Shown here one piece after another: positions 42,679 to 50,916 of a stretch of DNA of 64,000 bases (its first letter is position 1; every line of letters starts with the position of its first letter). The translations under genes were made by a program, and so were the position numbers. Below the pieces are notes generated by a model that did no database searches, was not told the DNA's origin, and saw only the letters and a list, made by a program, of their open reading frames with translations. This DNA comes from Flavobacterium jumunjinense. GTDB taxonomy: Bacteria > Bacteroidota > Bacteroidia > Flavobacteriales > Flavobacteriaceae. The stretch spans positions 1,364,001-1,428,000 of the forward strand of contig NZ_CP091285.1 in the NCBI RefSeq assembly GCF_021650975.2, written 5' to 3'.

Positions 42679-43430
42679 TGAAAGAACTAGTATCCATAAT
42701 AACTCCTACTTTTAATTCTGCTACTTTTATAGAAGAAACAATAAAATCGGTTCAAAGTCAAACGTATACTGATTGGGAAATGATTATTATTGATGATGGC
42801 TCTACAGATACTACTGCTAGATTAATAGAATTATTATCAAAAACTGATAGTCGTATTCAGTTTTATAAATTAGAAAAGAATTCTGGACCAGCAGTGGCCA
42901 GAAATATGGGTATTGATAAAGCAAAAGGTGAGTTTATGACTTTTATTGATGCTGATGATGTTTGGTTTCCCAATTTCATTAAAAAGAGTATTGATATAAT
43001 TAAACAATCGAATATTCCATTTGTTTTTTCTTCCTATAGAAGAGCCAATGAAAAGTTAGAATTTGTTTACTCGGATTTTATTGTTCCTAATAAAGTTACA
43101 TATACAGACATCTTGAAGTCGAATTCAATTAGTTGCCTGACTGCATTTGTTGATATTAATACACTTGGAAAAAAACGTATGCCATTAATCAGAAAGCGCC
43201 AGGATATGGGATTGTGGTTACAATATTTAAAAGTAACTCCCTTTGCTTATGGTATTCAAGAAACTCAAGCAATTTATAGAATTAGAGAAAACTCTCTTTC
43301 AAGAAAAAAGGCAGATCTAGTAAAGTACCAATGGCAATTTTATAGAGAAGTAGAGAAGTTAAATATAATCCAATCCAGTTATTATATGTTGCATTGGATG
43401 TATAGAGGCTTCATGAAGTATAGAAACTAA
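42678..43430 (+). CDS. Family GT2 glycosyltransferase
   Basis: The 250-residue GT-A enzyme has 'Ser-Ile-Ile-Thr-Pro-Thr-Phe-Asn-Ser' (about 5-13), 'Ile-Asp-Asp-Gly-Ser-Thr-Asp' (about 37-43), 'Pro-Ala-Val-Ala-Arg-Asn-Met-Gly' (about 71-78) and 'Phe-Ile-Asp-Ala-Asp-Asp-Val-Trp' (about 91-98, the metal-binding acidic motif). The ATG shares one base with the stop of the initiating transferase (TAATG), so this enzyme probably adds the second sugar. Donor unknown. Confidence 0.93.
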   Translation: MKELVSIITPTFNSATFIEETIKSVQSQTYTDWEMIIIDDGSTDTTARLIELLSKTDSRIQFYKLEKNSGPAVARNMGIDKAKGEFMTFIDADDVWFPNFIKKSIDIIKQSNIPFVFSSYRRANEKLEFVYSDFIVPNKVTYTDILKSNSISCLTAFVDINTLGKKRMPLIRKRQDMGLWLQYLKVTPFAYGIQETQAIYRIRENSLSRKKADLVKYQWQFYREVEKLNIIQSSYYMLHWMYRGFMKYRN

Positions 43431-44737
43431 AGCAATGATTCAAATTGCTTCAATTTACCTCTTTTGGTACGTTTAAGAATTTCTTTTCTATTGTAGGTAA
43501 AATGTAAATTAGGCTCTAAGTATTTAGCAATAGCTTTTTCAATTTCTTGAATTTGTTCTAAAGTTAATGCTACAGAGCTCACATAGTCAATCTCAAATGA
43601 ATCAATTTTTGTTTGCCTGATAATAAATTCTTTTACATTTCCATCATCTTCAATAATACTTTTTGTAACATAATAAAAAGTTAAGCCAGGTGATTTTTTG
43701 CCACTTGGTAAAATTGCTACATCATTTGTTCTTCCTATTAGTTTTTTAAGGATAGGTTTTTTAGAGGTACTTTTTTCATCGAGAACACCAATATCACCAA
43801 TTTCATAGCGAATGAAAGGATGTGCTTTATTAAACAATGAAGTGATAACAATTTTGCCTTCTGTTCCATTTGGAACGGGTTGGTTATTATCGTTTAAAAT
43901 TTCAACAAATAAAGTTTCTGCATTTATTTGCCAGTAACCATCTGTGTTTTGAAAAGCAATTAAGTCTAGTTCTGATGCTCCATATTCGTTTACAATTGGA
44001 ATGCCTAGGTATTTTTCCAAAAGGACTTTATCTTCATCGAAAAGCATTTCTGAAGTAACCATACATACTTTTAGAGTTGGACAAATATCAGTTAATACTA
44101 TGTTTCTTTCTTTAAGGTATTTTCCAAACAAAACAATTGAGCTTGTATATCCATTGATGTAATCAAACTTTGATGTTTTAAATTTAGATAAAATTTCTTC
44201 TAGAATTTTATCGGACAAATCAAAAATTGGAAAACGAAATCGTTTACTTAATATATCTTTTAAACGTTCTTTTCGATAACCTATAAAGTCTAAAGGAATA
44301 CCATAAAAACGAGCTTGATACGATTTATTAAAGTCTACACCATACCAACCAAATCTATAAATAATAGATGCCCAAGTAATGGCGTGAGCTTCTTTGTCTT
44401 TTGCAAAAACAAACGGGTCACCACTAGACCCTGATGTTTTGTTTATAAAAACTGTTTTTTCGGTATATCCCTTAGATAATCGCTCTTGTAAAGGTTGCTG
44501 TAAATCTTTTTTAGTTAAAACAGGTAAATCATTCCAATTTTCAAAAGTACTCTTGCCCACTAAGTTTCGGTAGTAAGGATTGTATTTTAAATGATACGCT
44601 ACAATTTCGTTTTTTTTATTTTCAATAAAATTTGGATATTGTTCTTCTGGAATTTTTAAAATTGTATCGAACTCAGCTTTAGCTTTTTCAACAGGAAAAC
44701 CATTTAGTTTTAAGGTAAGATTAAATAAGTTGAACAT
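43427..44737 (-). CDS. CapK-like / phenylacetate-CoA-ligase-type adenylate-forming enzyme
   Basis: The 436-residue protein matches the CapK/PaaK branch of adenylate-forming enzymes: 'Lys-Thr-Ser-Gly-Ser-Ser-Gly-Asp-Pro' (about 100-108, ATP loop), 'Asn-Glu-Tyr-Gly-Ala-Ser-Glu' (about 246-252), 'Tyr-Glu-Ile-Gly-Asp-Ile-Gly' (about 312-318) and a C-terminal 'Arg-Thr-Lys-Arg-Gly-Lys-Leu' with the catalytic Lys. Such proteins occur in capsule clusters, where their role is not settled (possibly activating an acyl or amino acid for glycan decoration). It overlaps the convergent GT2 gene by 4 bases. Confidence 0.88.
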   Translation of the reverse strand: MFNLFNLTLKLNGFPVEKAKAEFDTILKIPEEQYPNFIENKKNEIVAYHLKYNPYYRNLVGKSTFENWNDLPVLTKKDLQQPLQERLSKGYTEKTVFINKTSGSSGDPFVFAKDKEAHAITWASIIYRFGWYGVDFNKSYQARFYGIPLDFIGYRKERLKDILSKRFRFPIFDLSDKILEEILSKFKTSKFDYINGYTSSIVLFGKYLKERNIVLTDICPTLKVCMVTSEMLFDEDKVLLEKYLGIPIVNEYGASELDLIAFQNTDGYWQINAETLFVEILNDNNQPVPNGTEGKIVITSLFNKAHPFIRYEIGDIGVLDEKSTSKKPILKKLIGRTNDVAILPSGKKSPGLTFYYVTKSIIEDDGNVKEFIIRQTKIDSFEIDYVSSVALTLEQIQEIEKAIAKYLEPNLHFTYNRKEILKRTKRGKLKQFESLL

Positions 44738-44753
44738 GATATAGATTTAAAAT

Positions 44754-44761
44754 CAAAAATA
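44754..44761 (-). promoter_or_regulatory. -7 promoter box for the CapK-like gene
   Basis: The minus strand reads TATTTTTG (TAnnTTTG) 16 bases before the ATG at 44737. Confidence 0.45.
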
Positions 44762-44819
44762 TAAAAAGGAGAAATGATAAACTATTCCGTTGAAACTTTT
44801 TTTTCTATTGAAAACAAAG

Positions 44820-44827
44820 TATTTTTG
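44820..44827 (+). promoter_or_regulatory. -7 promoter box for purD
   Basis: TATTTTTG lies 49 bases before the purD ATG. No purine riboswitch or other leader structure was recognised between them; an inverted repeat ATCCGATCCAATTCGGAT is present at about 44845. Confidence 0.5.
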
Positions 44828-44876
44828 CGAAATACTAAATTGAATCCGATCCAATTCGGATATAACAACACACATA

Positions 44877-46148
44877 ATGAAAATTTTATTATTAGGTTCT
44901 GGCGGACGTGAACATGCTTTAGCATGGAAAATGCTTCAAAGTGCTAAATGTACTTCTTTATTCGTTGCTCCTGGAAATGCAGGAACTGCATCAATAGCAA
45001 AAAATGTAACAGTTAATCCTAACAATTTTGAAGTAGTTAGAGATTTTGTTTTATCTGAGAAAATTGAAATGGTTGTTGTTGGTCCAGAAGACCCATTAGT
45101 AAATGGAATTTACGATTTTTTTAAGAATGACCCAAATTTAAAAAATGTTCCAGTTATTGGCCCATCAAAAATGGGAGCTCAATTAGAAGGTAGTAAAGAG
45201 TTTGCTAAAGAATTTTTAGTAAAGCACAATATTCCAACGGCAAAATATGAAAGTTTTACAGCAGCATCGGTAGAAAAAGGATGTGATTTTTTAGAAACAT
45301 TATCGGCACCTTATGTTTTAAAAGCAGATGGATTAGCAGCAGGAAAAGGAGTTTTAATACTTCACGATTTAGAAGAAGCGAAGAAAGAGCTAAGAAGTAT
45401 GTTAGTTGATGCGAAATTTGGTCAAGCTTCATCTAAAGTTGTTATTGAAGAATTTTTAGACGGAATTGAGTTAAGTTGTTTTGTATTGACTGATGGTAAG
45501 TCTTATAAAATTCTTCCAACAGCTAAAGACTATAAAAGAATTGGTGAAGGAGACACAGGGTTAAATACAGGTGGAATGGGAGCAGTTTCTCCAGTTCCTT
45601 TTGCAGATCAAGTTCTTTTAGATAAAATTGAAAATAGAATTGTTAAGCCAACTATAGAAGGGTTAAAAAAAGACAATATAGAATATAAGGGATTTGTGTT
45701 TATTGGACTTATAAATGTTAAAGGTGAACCTATGGTTATTGAATATAACGTTAGAATGGGTGATCCTGAAACGGAAGTTGTAATGCCAAGATTGAAAAGT
45801 GACTTGGTTGAAATATTTGAAGCGATTTCTAAACAAGAGTTAGAGAAGACAAGTTTAGAAATAGATGAGAGAGCTGCAACGACTATCATGGTAGTTTCTG
45901 GTGGTTACCCAGAAGATTATGAGAAAGGTAAAGAAATCACTGGAATTGAAAACATCACAGATTCTATTGTGTTTCATGCAGGAACAAAATTAGAAAATGA
46001 CAAGGTGATTACCAATGGAGGTAGAGTTTTAACAATTACTTCTTTTGGAAATAATTTCCAAGAAGCCATAAAAAAATCTTATCAAAGTATAGATAAACTA
46101 CAATTTGATAAGATGTATTATCGTAAAGATATCGGTTTTGATTTGTAA
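44877..46148 (+). CDS. purD: Phosphoribosylamine-glycine ligase (GARS)
   Basis: The 423-residue ATP-grasp enzyme starts with 'Ile-Leu-Leu-Leu-Gly-Ser-Gly-Gly-Arg-Glu-His-Ala-Leu' and has 'Lys-Ala-Asp-Gly-Leu-Ala-Ala-Gly-Lys-Gly-Val' (about 149-159), 'Thr-Gly-Gly-Met-Gly-Ala' (about 230) and 'Asn-Val-Arg-Met-Gly-Asp-Pro-Glu-Thr' (about 290-298). It catalyses step two of purine biosynthesis. Length is normal and the gene stands alone between a promoter and a terminator. Confidence 0.97.
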   Translation: MKILLLGSGGREHALAWKMLQSAKCTSLFVAPGNAGTASIAKNVTVNPNNFEVVRDFVLSEKIEMVVVGPEDPLVNGIYDFFKNDPNLKNVPVIGPSKMGAQLEGSKEFAKEFLVKHNIPTAKYESFTAASVEKGCDFLETLSAPYVLKADGLAAGKGVLILHDLEEAKKELRSMLVDAKFGQASSKVVIEEFLDGIELSCFVLTDGKSYKILPTAKDYKRIGEGDTGLNTGGMGAVSPVPFADQVLLDKIENRIVKPTIEGLKKDNIEYKGFVFIGLINVKGEPMVIEYNVRMGDPETEVVMPRLKSDLVEIFEAISKQELEKTSLEIDERAATTIMVVSGGYPEDYEKGKEITGIENITDSIVFHAGTKLENDKVITNGGRVLTITSFGNNFQEAIKKSYQSIDKLQFDKMYYRKDIGFDL

Positions 46149-46150
46149 AT

Positions 46151-46176
46151 AAAGTTCCTCTTAATTGAGGAATTTT
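46151..46176. terminator. Bidirectional terminator between purD and the 46175 gene
   Basis: A 10-bp stem with one G-U pair (46151-46160 with 46167-46176) and a 6-base loop starts three bases after the purD stop. It is T-rich on the right and A-rich on the left, and overlaps the stop codon of the convergent gene. Confidence 0.7.
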
Positions 46177-46405
46177 ATTTTAAGAATGAATGAGCAGTTG
46201 TATCTTGCTCATCTTCATTGTTCGCTTTGTATATATTTAATTGTTTAACCCAATATACCAATGCACCACAACAAATTAAAATAAATACCCAGTTTAATGT
46301 GTTTGCTGCCCACCAATTAGTTAGTTCTAGTTCTCTTATTAAATCAAAAGGATAGAATAAAAAATCTGAAAAAAGCGAGCCAATTCCTTCAAAAAATGAT
46401 TTCAT
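46175..46405 (-). CDS. Small membrane protein conserved in Flavobacteria (DUF6341-like)
   Basis: The 76-residue protein has an amphipathic N-terminus (Phe/Ser/Asp), one clear membrane helix (about 36-53, with Trp-Val-Phe-Ile-Leu-Ile-Cys-Cys) and an acidic tail. It resembles a short flavobacterial family that sits next to upp and is often mislabelled after it; I recall the name DUF6341 but cannot verify it. Function unknown. It has its own -7 box at 46432. Confidence 0.65.
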   Translation of the reverse strand: MKSFFEGIGSLFSDFLFYPFDLIRELELTNWWAANTLNWVFILICCGALVYWVKQLNIYKANNEDEQDTTAHSFLK

Positions 46406-46431
46406 TTTAATAATGTATTATATTTACATCA

Positions 46432-46439
46432 CAAAAATA
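46432..46439 (-). promoter_or_regulatory. -7 promoter box for the 46405 gene
   Basis: The minus strand reads TATTTTTG 26 bases before the ATG. Confidence 0.5.
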
Positions 46440-46451
46440 TAAAATATCCTG

Positions 46452-47378
46452 ATGATAGCAAGTGTTTTTAATAAAACAAGACCATTTAATTACGTAATAA
46501 TAGGTACATTGCTTCTAATTGCATTTGTTTCTTATTCATTTTCTCATTCTTTGTTTAAAGGTTGGCAAGGCTTTTTATACGGTAGCCTATACTTTATCAG
46601 TATTGTTGCTTCCTGTTTTGTTGTTAATTTTATTTCATTAAAAAATAATTTAACAAGAAATGATAATTATGCAATCTTATTGTTTTTTATTTTCTTATTA
46701 TTTTTTCCAACTATTTTTAAAAATAAAAACATACTAATCTCTAATTTTTTATTACTACTGTCTTTAAGAAGATTAATGTCTTTAAAGTCAATGAAGAATA
46801 CAAAGGAAAAAATATTTGATGCTTCTTTTTGGATTTTCCTGTCTGCATTATTTTATTTTTGGAGTATTCTTTATATTGGCTTAGTTTTTATTTCTATTAT
46901 ACTATATGTTTCTAGAGATTATAAAAATTGGTTAATTCCTTTTATCGCTTTATTAAGTGTTACCATTTTATTCTTTGTTTATAACTTTATGAATGCTGGT
47001 GAACCGCTAGAAATTCTATTGAATAAAACATATATAAGTTTTGATTTCACTTATTTTGAAAATATCTATCAAAATATTGCACTTGCAATTTTCTCATCAA
47101 TAGCTTTATTGTTTTTTGTAAGTATGATAATGACAATTAGTGCAACACCAATAAACATGCAATCGTCCTATAAAAAAATCGTTTTCTCTTTCTTATTAGG
47201 TCTTGGGATTTATGTTTTGTCTGCTAATAAAAACAATAGTTGTTTGTTATTTTGTTTAGCACCACTTTCCATAATGGGAGCAAAACTTATAGAGAATCTT
47301 GAAAACAACTTAATAAAAGAAATTACACTCTATTCTTTGTTTTTTATGGGACTATTCTTTTTTGTAATGCAATTATAA
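46452..47378 (+). CDS. Polytopic membrane protein (DUF6427-like)
   Basis: The 308-residue protein has about eight hydrophobic membrane segments and short Lys-rich loops. An 'Asn-Lys-Thr-Arg-Pro-Phe-Asn-Tyr' start and a late 'Asn-Asn-Ser-Cys-Leu-Leu-Phe-Cys-Leu-Ala-Pro' segment resemble a Bacteroidota family (DUF6427 as I recall) found with upp. Function unknown. It diverges from the 46175 gene and converges with upp, overlapping it by 6 bases. Confidence 0.68.
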   Translation: MIASVFNKTRPFNYVIIGTLLLIAFVSYSFSHSLFKGWQGFLYGSLYFISIVASCFVVNFISLKNNLTRNDNYAILLFFIFLLFFPTIFKNKNILISNFLLLLSLRRLMSLKSMKNTKEKIFDASFWIFLSALFYFWSILYIGLVFISIILYVSRDYKNWLIPFIALLSVTILFFVYNFMNAGEPLEILLNKTYISFDFTYFENIYQNIALAIFSSIALLFFVSMIMTISATPINMQSSYKKIVFSFLLGLGIYVLSANKNNSCLLFCLAPLSIMGAKLIENLENNLIKEITLYSLFFMGLFFFVMQL

Positions 47379-48026
47379 TTTAATTCCATAAGCTAAATCT
47401 CCAGCATCACCTAGTCCAGGAATGATATAGTTTTTCTCATTCAATTTTTCATCTAATGAAGCAACCCATAAATGAACATTTTCAGGAAGACTTTCTTGTA
47501 AATATTGCACTCCTTCAGGGGCAGCAATAGCTACGGCAATATCAATACGTTTAGGTTTTTCTTCTGCATTTAGTTTTTCAAGTACTGCTACTATAGATTG
47601 ACCAGTTGCTAACATAGGATCAATAAGAATTAATGATTTGTCTTCTAAGTCTGGAGCCGCTTGATATTCTACTTTTATCACAAATTCGTCATCATTATTA
47701 GGATGATGTCTATAAGCAGAAACAAAACCATTATCAGCAGCATCAAAAATATTCATAAAACCAGTATGTAACGATAGTCCAGCTCTCAAAATAGAGCATA
47801 AAACAATTTTATCAGAAATCTGAGTAGTTTTTTTTATTCCGAGTGGAGTTTGAATATTTATCGTTTCATATTCAAGCGTTTTACTTAATTCGTAAGCCAT
47901 AACCTCTCCTATACGCTCAATATTTTTTCTAAAGCGCATACTGTCTTTCTGAATTGTAGCTTCTCTAATTTGGGCCAAAAAATGATTTAAAACAGTGTTT
48001 TCTTCAGAAAGATAATGGATGTGCAT
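47373..48026 (-). CDS. upp: Uracil phosphoribosyltransferase
   Basis: The 217-residue protein has the type I PRTase PRPP loop 'Leu-Ile-Leu-Ile-Asp-Pro-Met-Leu-Ala-Thr-Gly' (about 131-141), 'Leu-Cys-Ser-Ile-Leu-Arg-Ala-Gly-Leu' near 76-84 and the C-terminal 'Pro-Gly-Leu-Gly-Asp-Ala-Gly-Asp' uracil-binding segment. It salvages uracil to UMP with PRPP. Length is normal. Confidence 0.96.
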   Translation of the reverse strand: MHIHYLSEENTVLNHFLAQIREATIQKDSMRFRKNIERIGEVMAYELSKTLEYETINIQTPLGIKKTTQISDKIVLCSILRAGLSLHTGFMNIFDAADNGFVSAYRHHPNNDDEFVIKVEYQAAPDLEDKSLILIDPMLATGQSIVAVLEKLNAEEKPKRIDIAVAIAAPEGVQYLQESLPENVHLWVASLDEKLNEKNYIIPGLGDAGDLAYGIKL

Positions 48027-48069
48027 AGGATTAGTTTTTATTTTTCAGGCTAAAAGTACAAAAAAACGT

Positions 48070-48077
48070 TATTTTTG
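48070..48077 (+). promoter_or_regulatory. -7 promoter box for the DUF4254 gene
   Basis: TATTTTTG lies 23 bases before the ATG at 48101. Confidence 0.5.
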
Positions 48078-48100
48078 TAGAAATTTTAAACAAATTTATC

Positions 48101-48706
48101 ATGTTTGCAGAATTTGCATTTCCAATATTTGAGCGTTCTATAAAAGAATATCACGTAATTGATGACGTGTACCAACCTACTCAGAACCCTTATGAAAAGG
48201 GATCAATTGAACATTTACTGTTTGCAAAAAACTGGGTAGATACAGTACAATGGCACTACGAGGATATTATTCGCGACCCTCAAATAGATCCTGTAGCAGC
48301 ATTAGATTTAAAACGCAAGATTGATGCTTCAAATCAAGTGAGAACTGATATGGTAGAATATATTGATAGTTATTTTCTTCAAAAATATTCAGATGTTCAA
48401 GTAAAACCAGATGCTAAAATCAATACTGAAAGCCCTGCTTGGGCAATCGATCGATTATCAATTTTGTCCTTAAAGATTTATCACATGAGTGAAGAAGCAA
48501 ATAGAGCAGAAGCTTCGGTTGAACATAGAGCAAAATGTCAAGAAAAATTAAATGTATTATTAGATCAAAAAAATGATATGTTTGTTTCTATTAGCCAATT
48601 AATTGAAGACATTCAGAATGGCGATAAGTATATGAAAGTATACAAACAAATGAAAATGTATAATGATGAGGAACTAAATCCTGTGTTATATCAAAATAAA
48701 AAATAA
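48101..48706 (+). CDS. DUF4254 family protein
   Basis: The 201-residue, mostly helical soluble protein matches DUF4254: 'Leu-His/Leu-Leu-Phe-Ala-Lys-Asn-Trp' like opening helices, 'Trp-His-Tyr-Glu-Asp-Ile-Ile-Arg-Asp' (about 51-59) and 'Pro-Ala-Trp-Ala-Ile-Asp-Arg-Leu-Ser-Ile-Leu-Ser-Leu-Lys-Ile-Tyr-His-Met' (about 112-129). The family has no known activity but is regularly next to a GT9 heptosyltransferase-like gene, as here (75-base gap), which hints at a shared role in glycolipid synthesis. Confidence 0.85.
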   Translation: MFAEFAFPIFERSIKEYHVIDDVYQPTQNPYEKGSIEHLLFAKNWVDTVQWHYEDIIRDPQIDPVAALDLKRKIDASNQVRTDMVEYIDSYFLQKYSDVQVKPDAKINTESPAWAIDRLSILSLKIYHMSEEANRAEASVEHRAKCQEKLNVLLDQKNDMFVSISQLIEDIQNGDKYMKVYKQMKMYNDEELNPVLYQNKK

Positions 48707-48780
48707 TAGTATTAAATAACTTTTAAAACCATTAAGGAAATTAGAATGTTAAGTGAATCTTAATAGTACTAAGTTTTTTA

Positions 48781-49845
48781 ATGGTTTTTTTAAAACTCAA
48801 AAAGTTGTCTAAAAACAGAAAACATATATTAATAATAAGATTCTCAGCCATGGGTGATGTTGCTATGACGGTTCCTGTTTTGAGGGCTTTTTCTATGCAA
48901 TGTCCAGAGGTGAAAATAACGGTAGTTTCAAGACCTTTTTTTAAACCTTTTTTTGATGGAATTCCTAATCTGGAATTTTTTTCAATTGATTTAAAGAAAA
49001 AGCATAAAGGTTTTATTGGATTATTAAAACTGTTTACTGAAATTAGAAAATTGCAAATTGACTATGTTGCCGATTTGCATAATGTACTTCGTTCGAAAAT
49101 ACTTCGTACTTTGTTTTTATTATCAGGAAAAAAAGTTTCGGCTACAAATAAAGGAAGAGCAGCCAAAAAAGCATTAACACGATCCGAAAATAAGGTTTTT
49201 AAACCAGTAAAGTCAATGTTTGATAATCATTTGGAAACATTTGCAAAGCTCGGTTTTGAAATAGATTTAAACAATCCAAAGTTTCCAAAAAAAGCAATTT
49301 TATCCGAAGAACTAATTAATACAATTTCATTTTCTAATGAAAAAAACATTGGAATTGCACCTTTTGCACAATACGATAGTAAAGTATATCCTTTAGATTT
49401 AATGCAGAAAGTAATTGATGGTTTAGTAACAAATTCAAAGCAGAATATTTACCTTTTTGGAGGCGGTGAAAAAGAAATTAAATTACTAAATCAAATGAAA
49501 AACAATCATAAAAATGTGATTGTTTTAGCAGGAAAATTATCGCTAAACGAAGAATTAGAAATTATTTCAAATTTAGATGTAATGCTTTCTATGGATTCGG
49601 GTAATGCTCATATTGCTGCAATGTTAGGAGTAAAAGTAATCACACTTTGGGGCGCAACACATCCTTACGCTGGTTTTAAGCCATTCAATCAACCAGATGA
49701 ATACTGTATTACTTCAAATAGGGAAGAATATCCATTATTACCCACTTCAATATATGGTAATAAGAAAATTGAAGGATATGAAAAAGTAATGCGTACTATT
49801 TTACCAGAGACAGTTATTGCAAAAATTGAAACAATTATTTCTTAA
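48781..49845 (+). CDS. Family GT9 (heptosyltransferase-like) glycosyltransferase
   Basis: The 354-residue GT-B protein starts 'Ile-Leu-Ile-Ile-Arg-Phe-Ser-Ala-Met-Gly-Asp-Val' (about 17-28), the GT9 N-terminal motif, and has a C-terminal 'Met-Asp-Ser-Gly-Asn-Ala-His-Ile-Ala-Ala' (about 276-285) matching the family's Asp-Ser-Gly-x-x-His nucleotide-sugar site. It would add a sugar to lipid A core or a similar glycolipid. The last 11 bases overlap the convergent acyltransferase gene. Confidence 0.92.
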   Translation: MVFLKLKKLSKNRKHILIIRFSAMGDVAMTVPVLRAFSMQCPEVKITVVSRPFFKPFFDGIPNLEFFSIDLKKKHKGFIGLLKLFTEIRKLQIDYVADLHNVLRSKILRTLFLLSGKKVSATNKGRAAKKALTRSENKVFKPVKSMFDNHLETFAKLGFEIDLNNPKFPKKAILSEELINTISFSNEKNIGIAPFAQYDSKVYPLDLMQKVIDGLVTNSKQNIYLFGGGEKEIKLLNQMKNNHKNVIVLAGKLSLNEELEIISNLDVMLSMDSGNAHIAAMLGVKVITLWGATHPYAGFKPFNQPDEYCITSNREEYPLLPTSIYGNKKIEGYEKVMRTILPETVIAKIETIIS

Positions 49846-50581
49846 TGTAAGACTCTAATTCTTTTAAGATAATAGCTCTTGTTTTATGTTTCACTTCTTG
49901 ACGGTTTTCAAGAGTTAATTCTTTAGTTTCAATAAAAGGATGTATTTTAACACGCATTCTACCTACAGTTCCGCTAAAAAATCGAAAAGGAAAACGTTTC
50001 TTATTATCTACAAAAGTGATAGGTACAATTGGAATTTGATGTTCAATTGCCAAACGAAATGCTCCATCTTTAAATTCGTCTAAAACAATGCTTTCATCAT
50101 CTGGAACACCACCTTCAGGAAAGATACAAATACTCAACCCTTGATGTAGTCTCTTTTGAGCCAATTCAAATACTTTAAAACGACTTTTACTACTACTTCT
50201 ATCAACCATAATGCAAACACGTTTGAAAAAGAATCCAAAGACAGGAATTTTAGCTAATTCCTTTTTACCAACAAATACAAATGGATTCTTTTTTACCACA
50301 ATCAACATTAGCATAATATCTAACATTGAAGTGTGATTGGCAACCAACATATAGCTTTTTCCTTTTTCTAGTTTTTGTTCAAAATCTACTTTATAATAAA
50401 AACCCATACCATACAAAATAATTTTCGCCCATAACCTAGCTAAGAAAAAGAATTGCGGATATGTTTTTTCGCTTAGAATAGAAAGAAATAAAAAAGGAAA
50501 TAAGATTAATATAGGAATAATTACTAATAGGTAAAACCAAATTCTCCATACAATCCAAAAAGCATATTTTAGTATTTTCAT
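49835..50581 (-). CDS. 1-acyl-sn-glycerol-3-phosphate acyltransferase (PlsC-like)
   Basis: The 248-residue protein has a hydrophobic N-terminus (about 5-40), the acyltransferase box 'Asn-His-Thr-Ser-Met-Leu-Asp' (about 84-90, His-x4-Asp) and the second motif 'Phe-Pro-Glu-Gly-Gly' (about 155-159). It adds the second acyl chain in phosphatidic acid synthesis or acylates a related lipid. It stands alone on the minus strand. Confidence 0.9.
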   Translation of the reverse strand: MKILKYAFWIVWRIWFYLLVIIPILILFPFLFLSILSEKTYPQFFFLARLWAKIILYGMGFYYKVDFEQKLEKGKSYMLVANHTSMLDIMLMLIVVKKNPFVFVGKKELAKIPVFGFFFKRVCIMVDRSSSKSRFKVFELAQKRLHQGLSICIFPEGGVPDDESIVLDEFKDGAFRLAIEHQIPIVPITFVDNKKRFPFRFFSGTVGRMRVKIHPFIETKELTLENRQEVKHKTRAIILKELESYIKK

Positions 50582-50632
50582 ATTTTAGGAACTAAATGTT
50601 AATGAGTTATTTTTAAATCATTTTCCTGCTCT

Positions 50633-50693
50633 CCCTTTTATCTTTTATACCAGACAGGTTTTAGAAACCTGTCTGGTATAAAAGATAAAAGGG
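50633..50693. repeat. Long perfect hairpin (29-bp arms, 3-base loop)
   Basis: Bases 50633-50661 pair perfectly with 50665-50693 around TAG. The core ACCAGACAGGTTT/AAACCTGTCTGGT resembles palindromic repeats I associate with flavobacterial intergenic regions. It lies in the 335-bp space between the acyltransferase start and trpS. It is a candidate for a dispersed palindromic element; a terminator role is less obvious because it lies upstream of both flanking genes. Confidence 0.85.
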
Positions 50694-50890
50694 TTAGACT
50701 CAAACAAAAGGCATTTAAAAAATCATTCAAAAATAACAATATTATTCAACCATTTACTTATCATAGCAGTTAACTTTTTAAAACAATAACACCTTTGTCA
50801 AAGTTTCAAATATTAAACAAGCTTAAGTAGTATAAGGACATACTTTGAAAATAATAAAAAAATAACCTTTTACCATTTCTTTAAAAGTGC

Positions 50891-50898
50891 TATTTTTG
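50891..50898 (+). promoter_or_regulatory. -7 promoter box for trpS
   Basis: TATTTTTG lies 18 bases before the trpS ATG. The rest of 50694-50890 shows no other feature. Confidence 0.55.
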
Positions 50899-50916
50899 TA
50901 GCAAATAACAATAAAA

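Noticed and set aside
45608..45889. 93-residue minus-strand ORF inside purD
   Set aside because: purD is intact and conserved; the ORF is Ser/Ile-rich antisense sequence.
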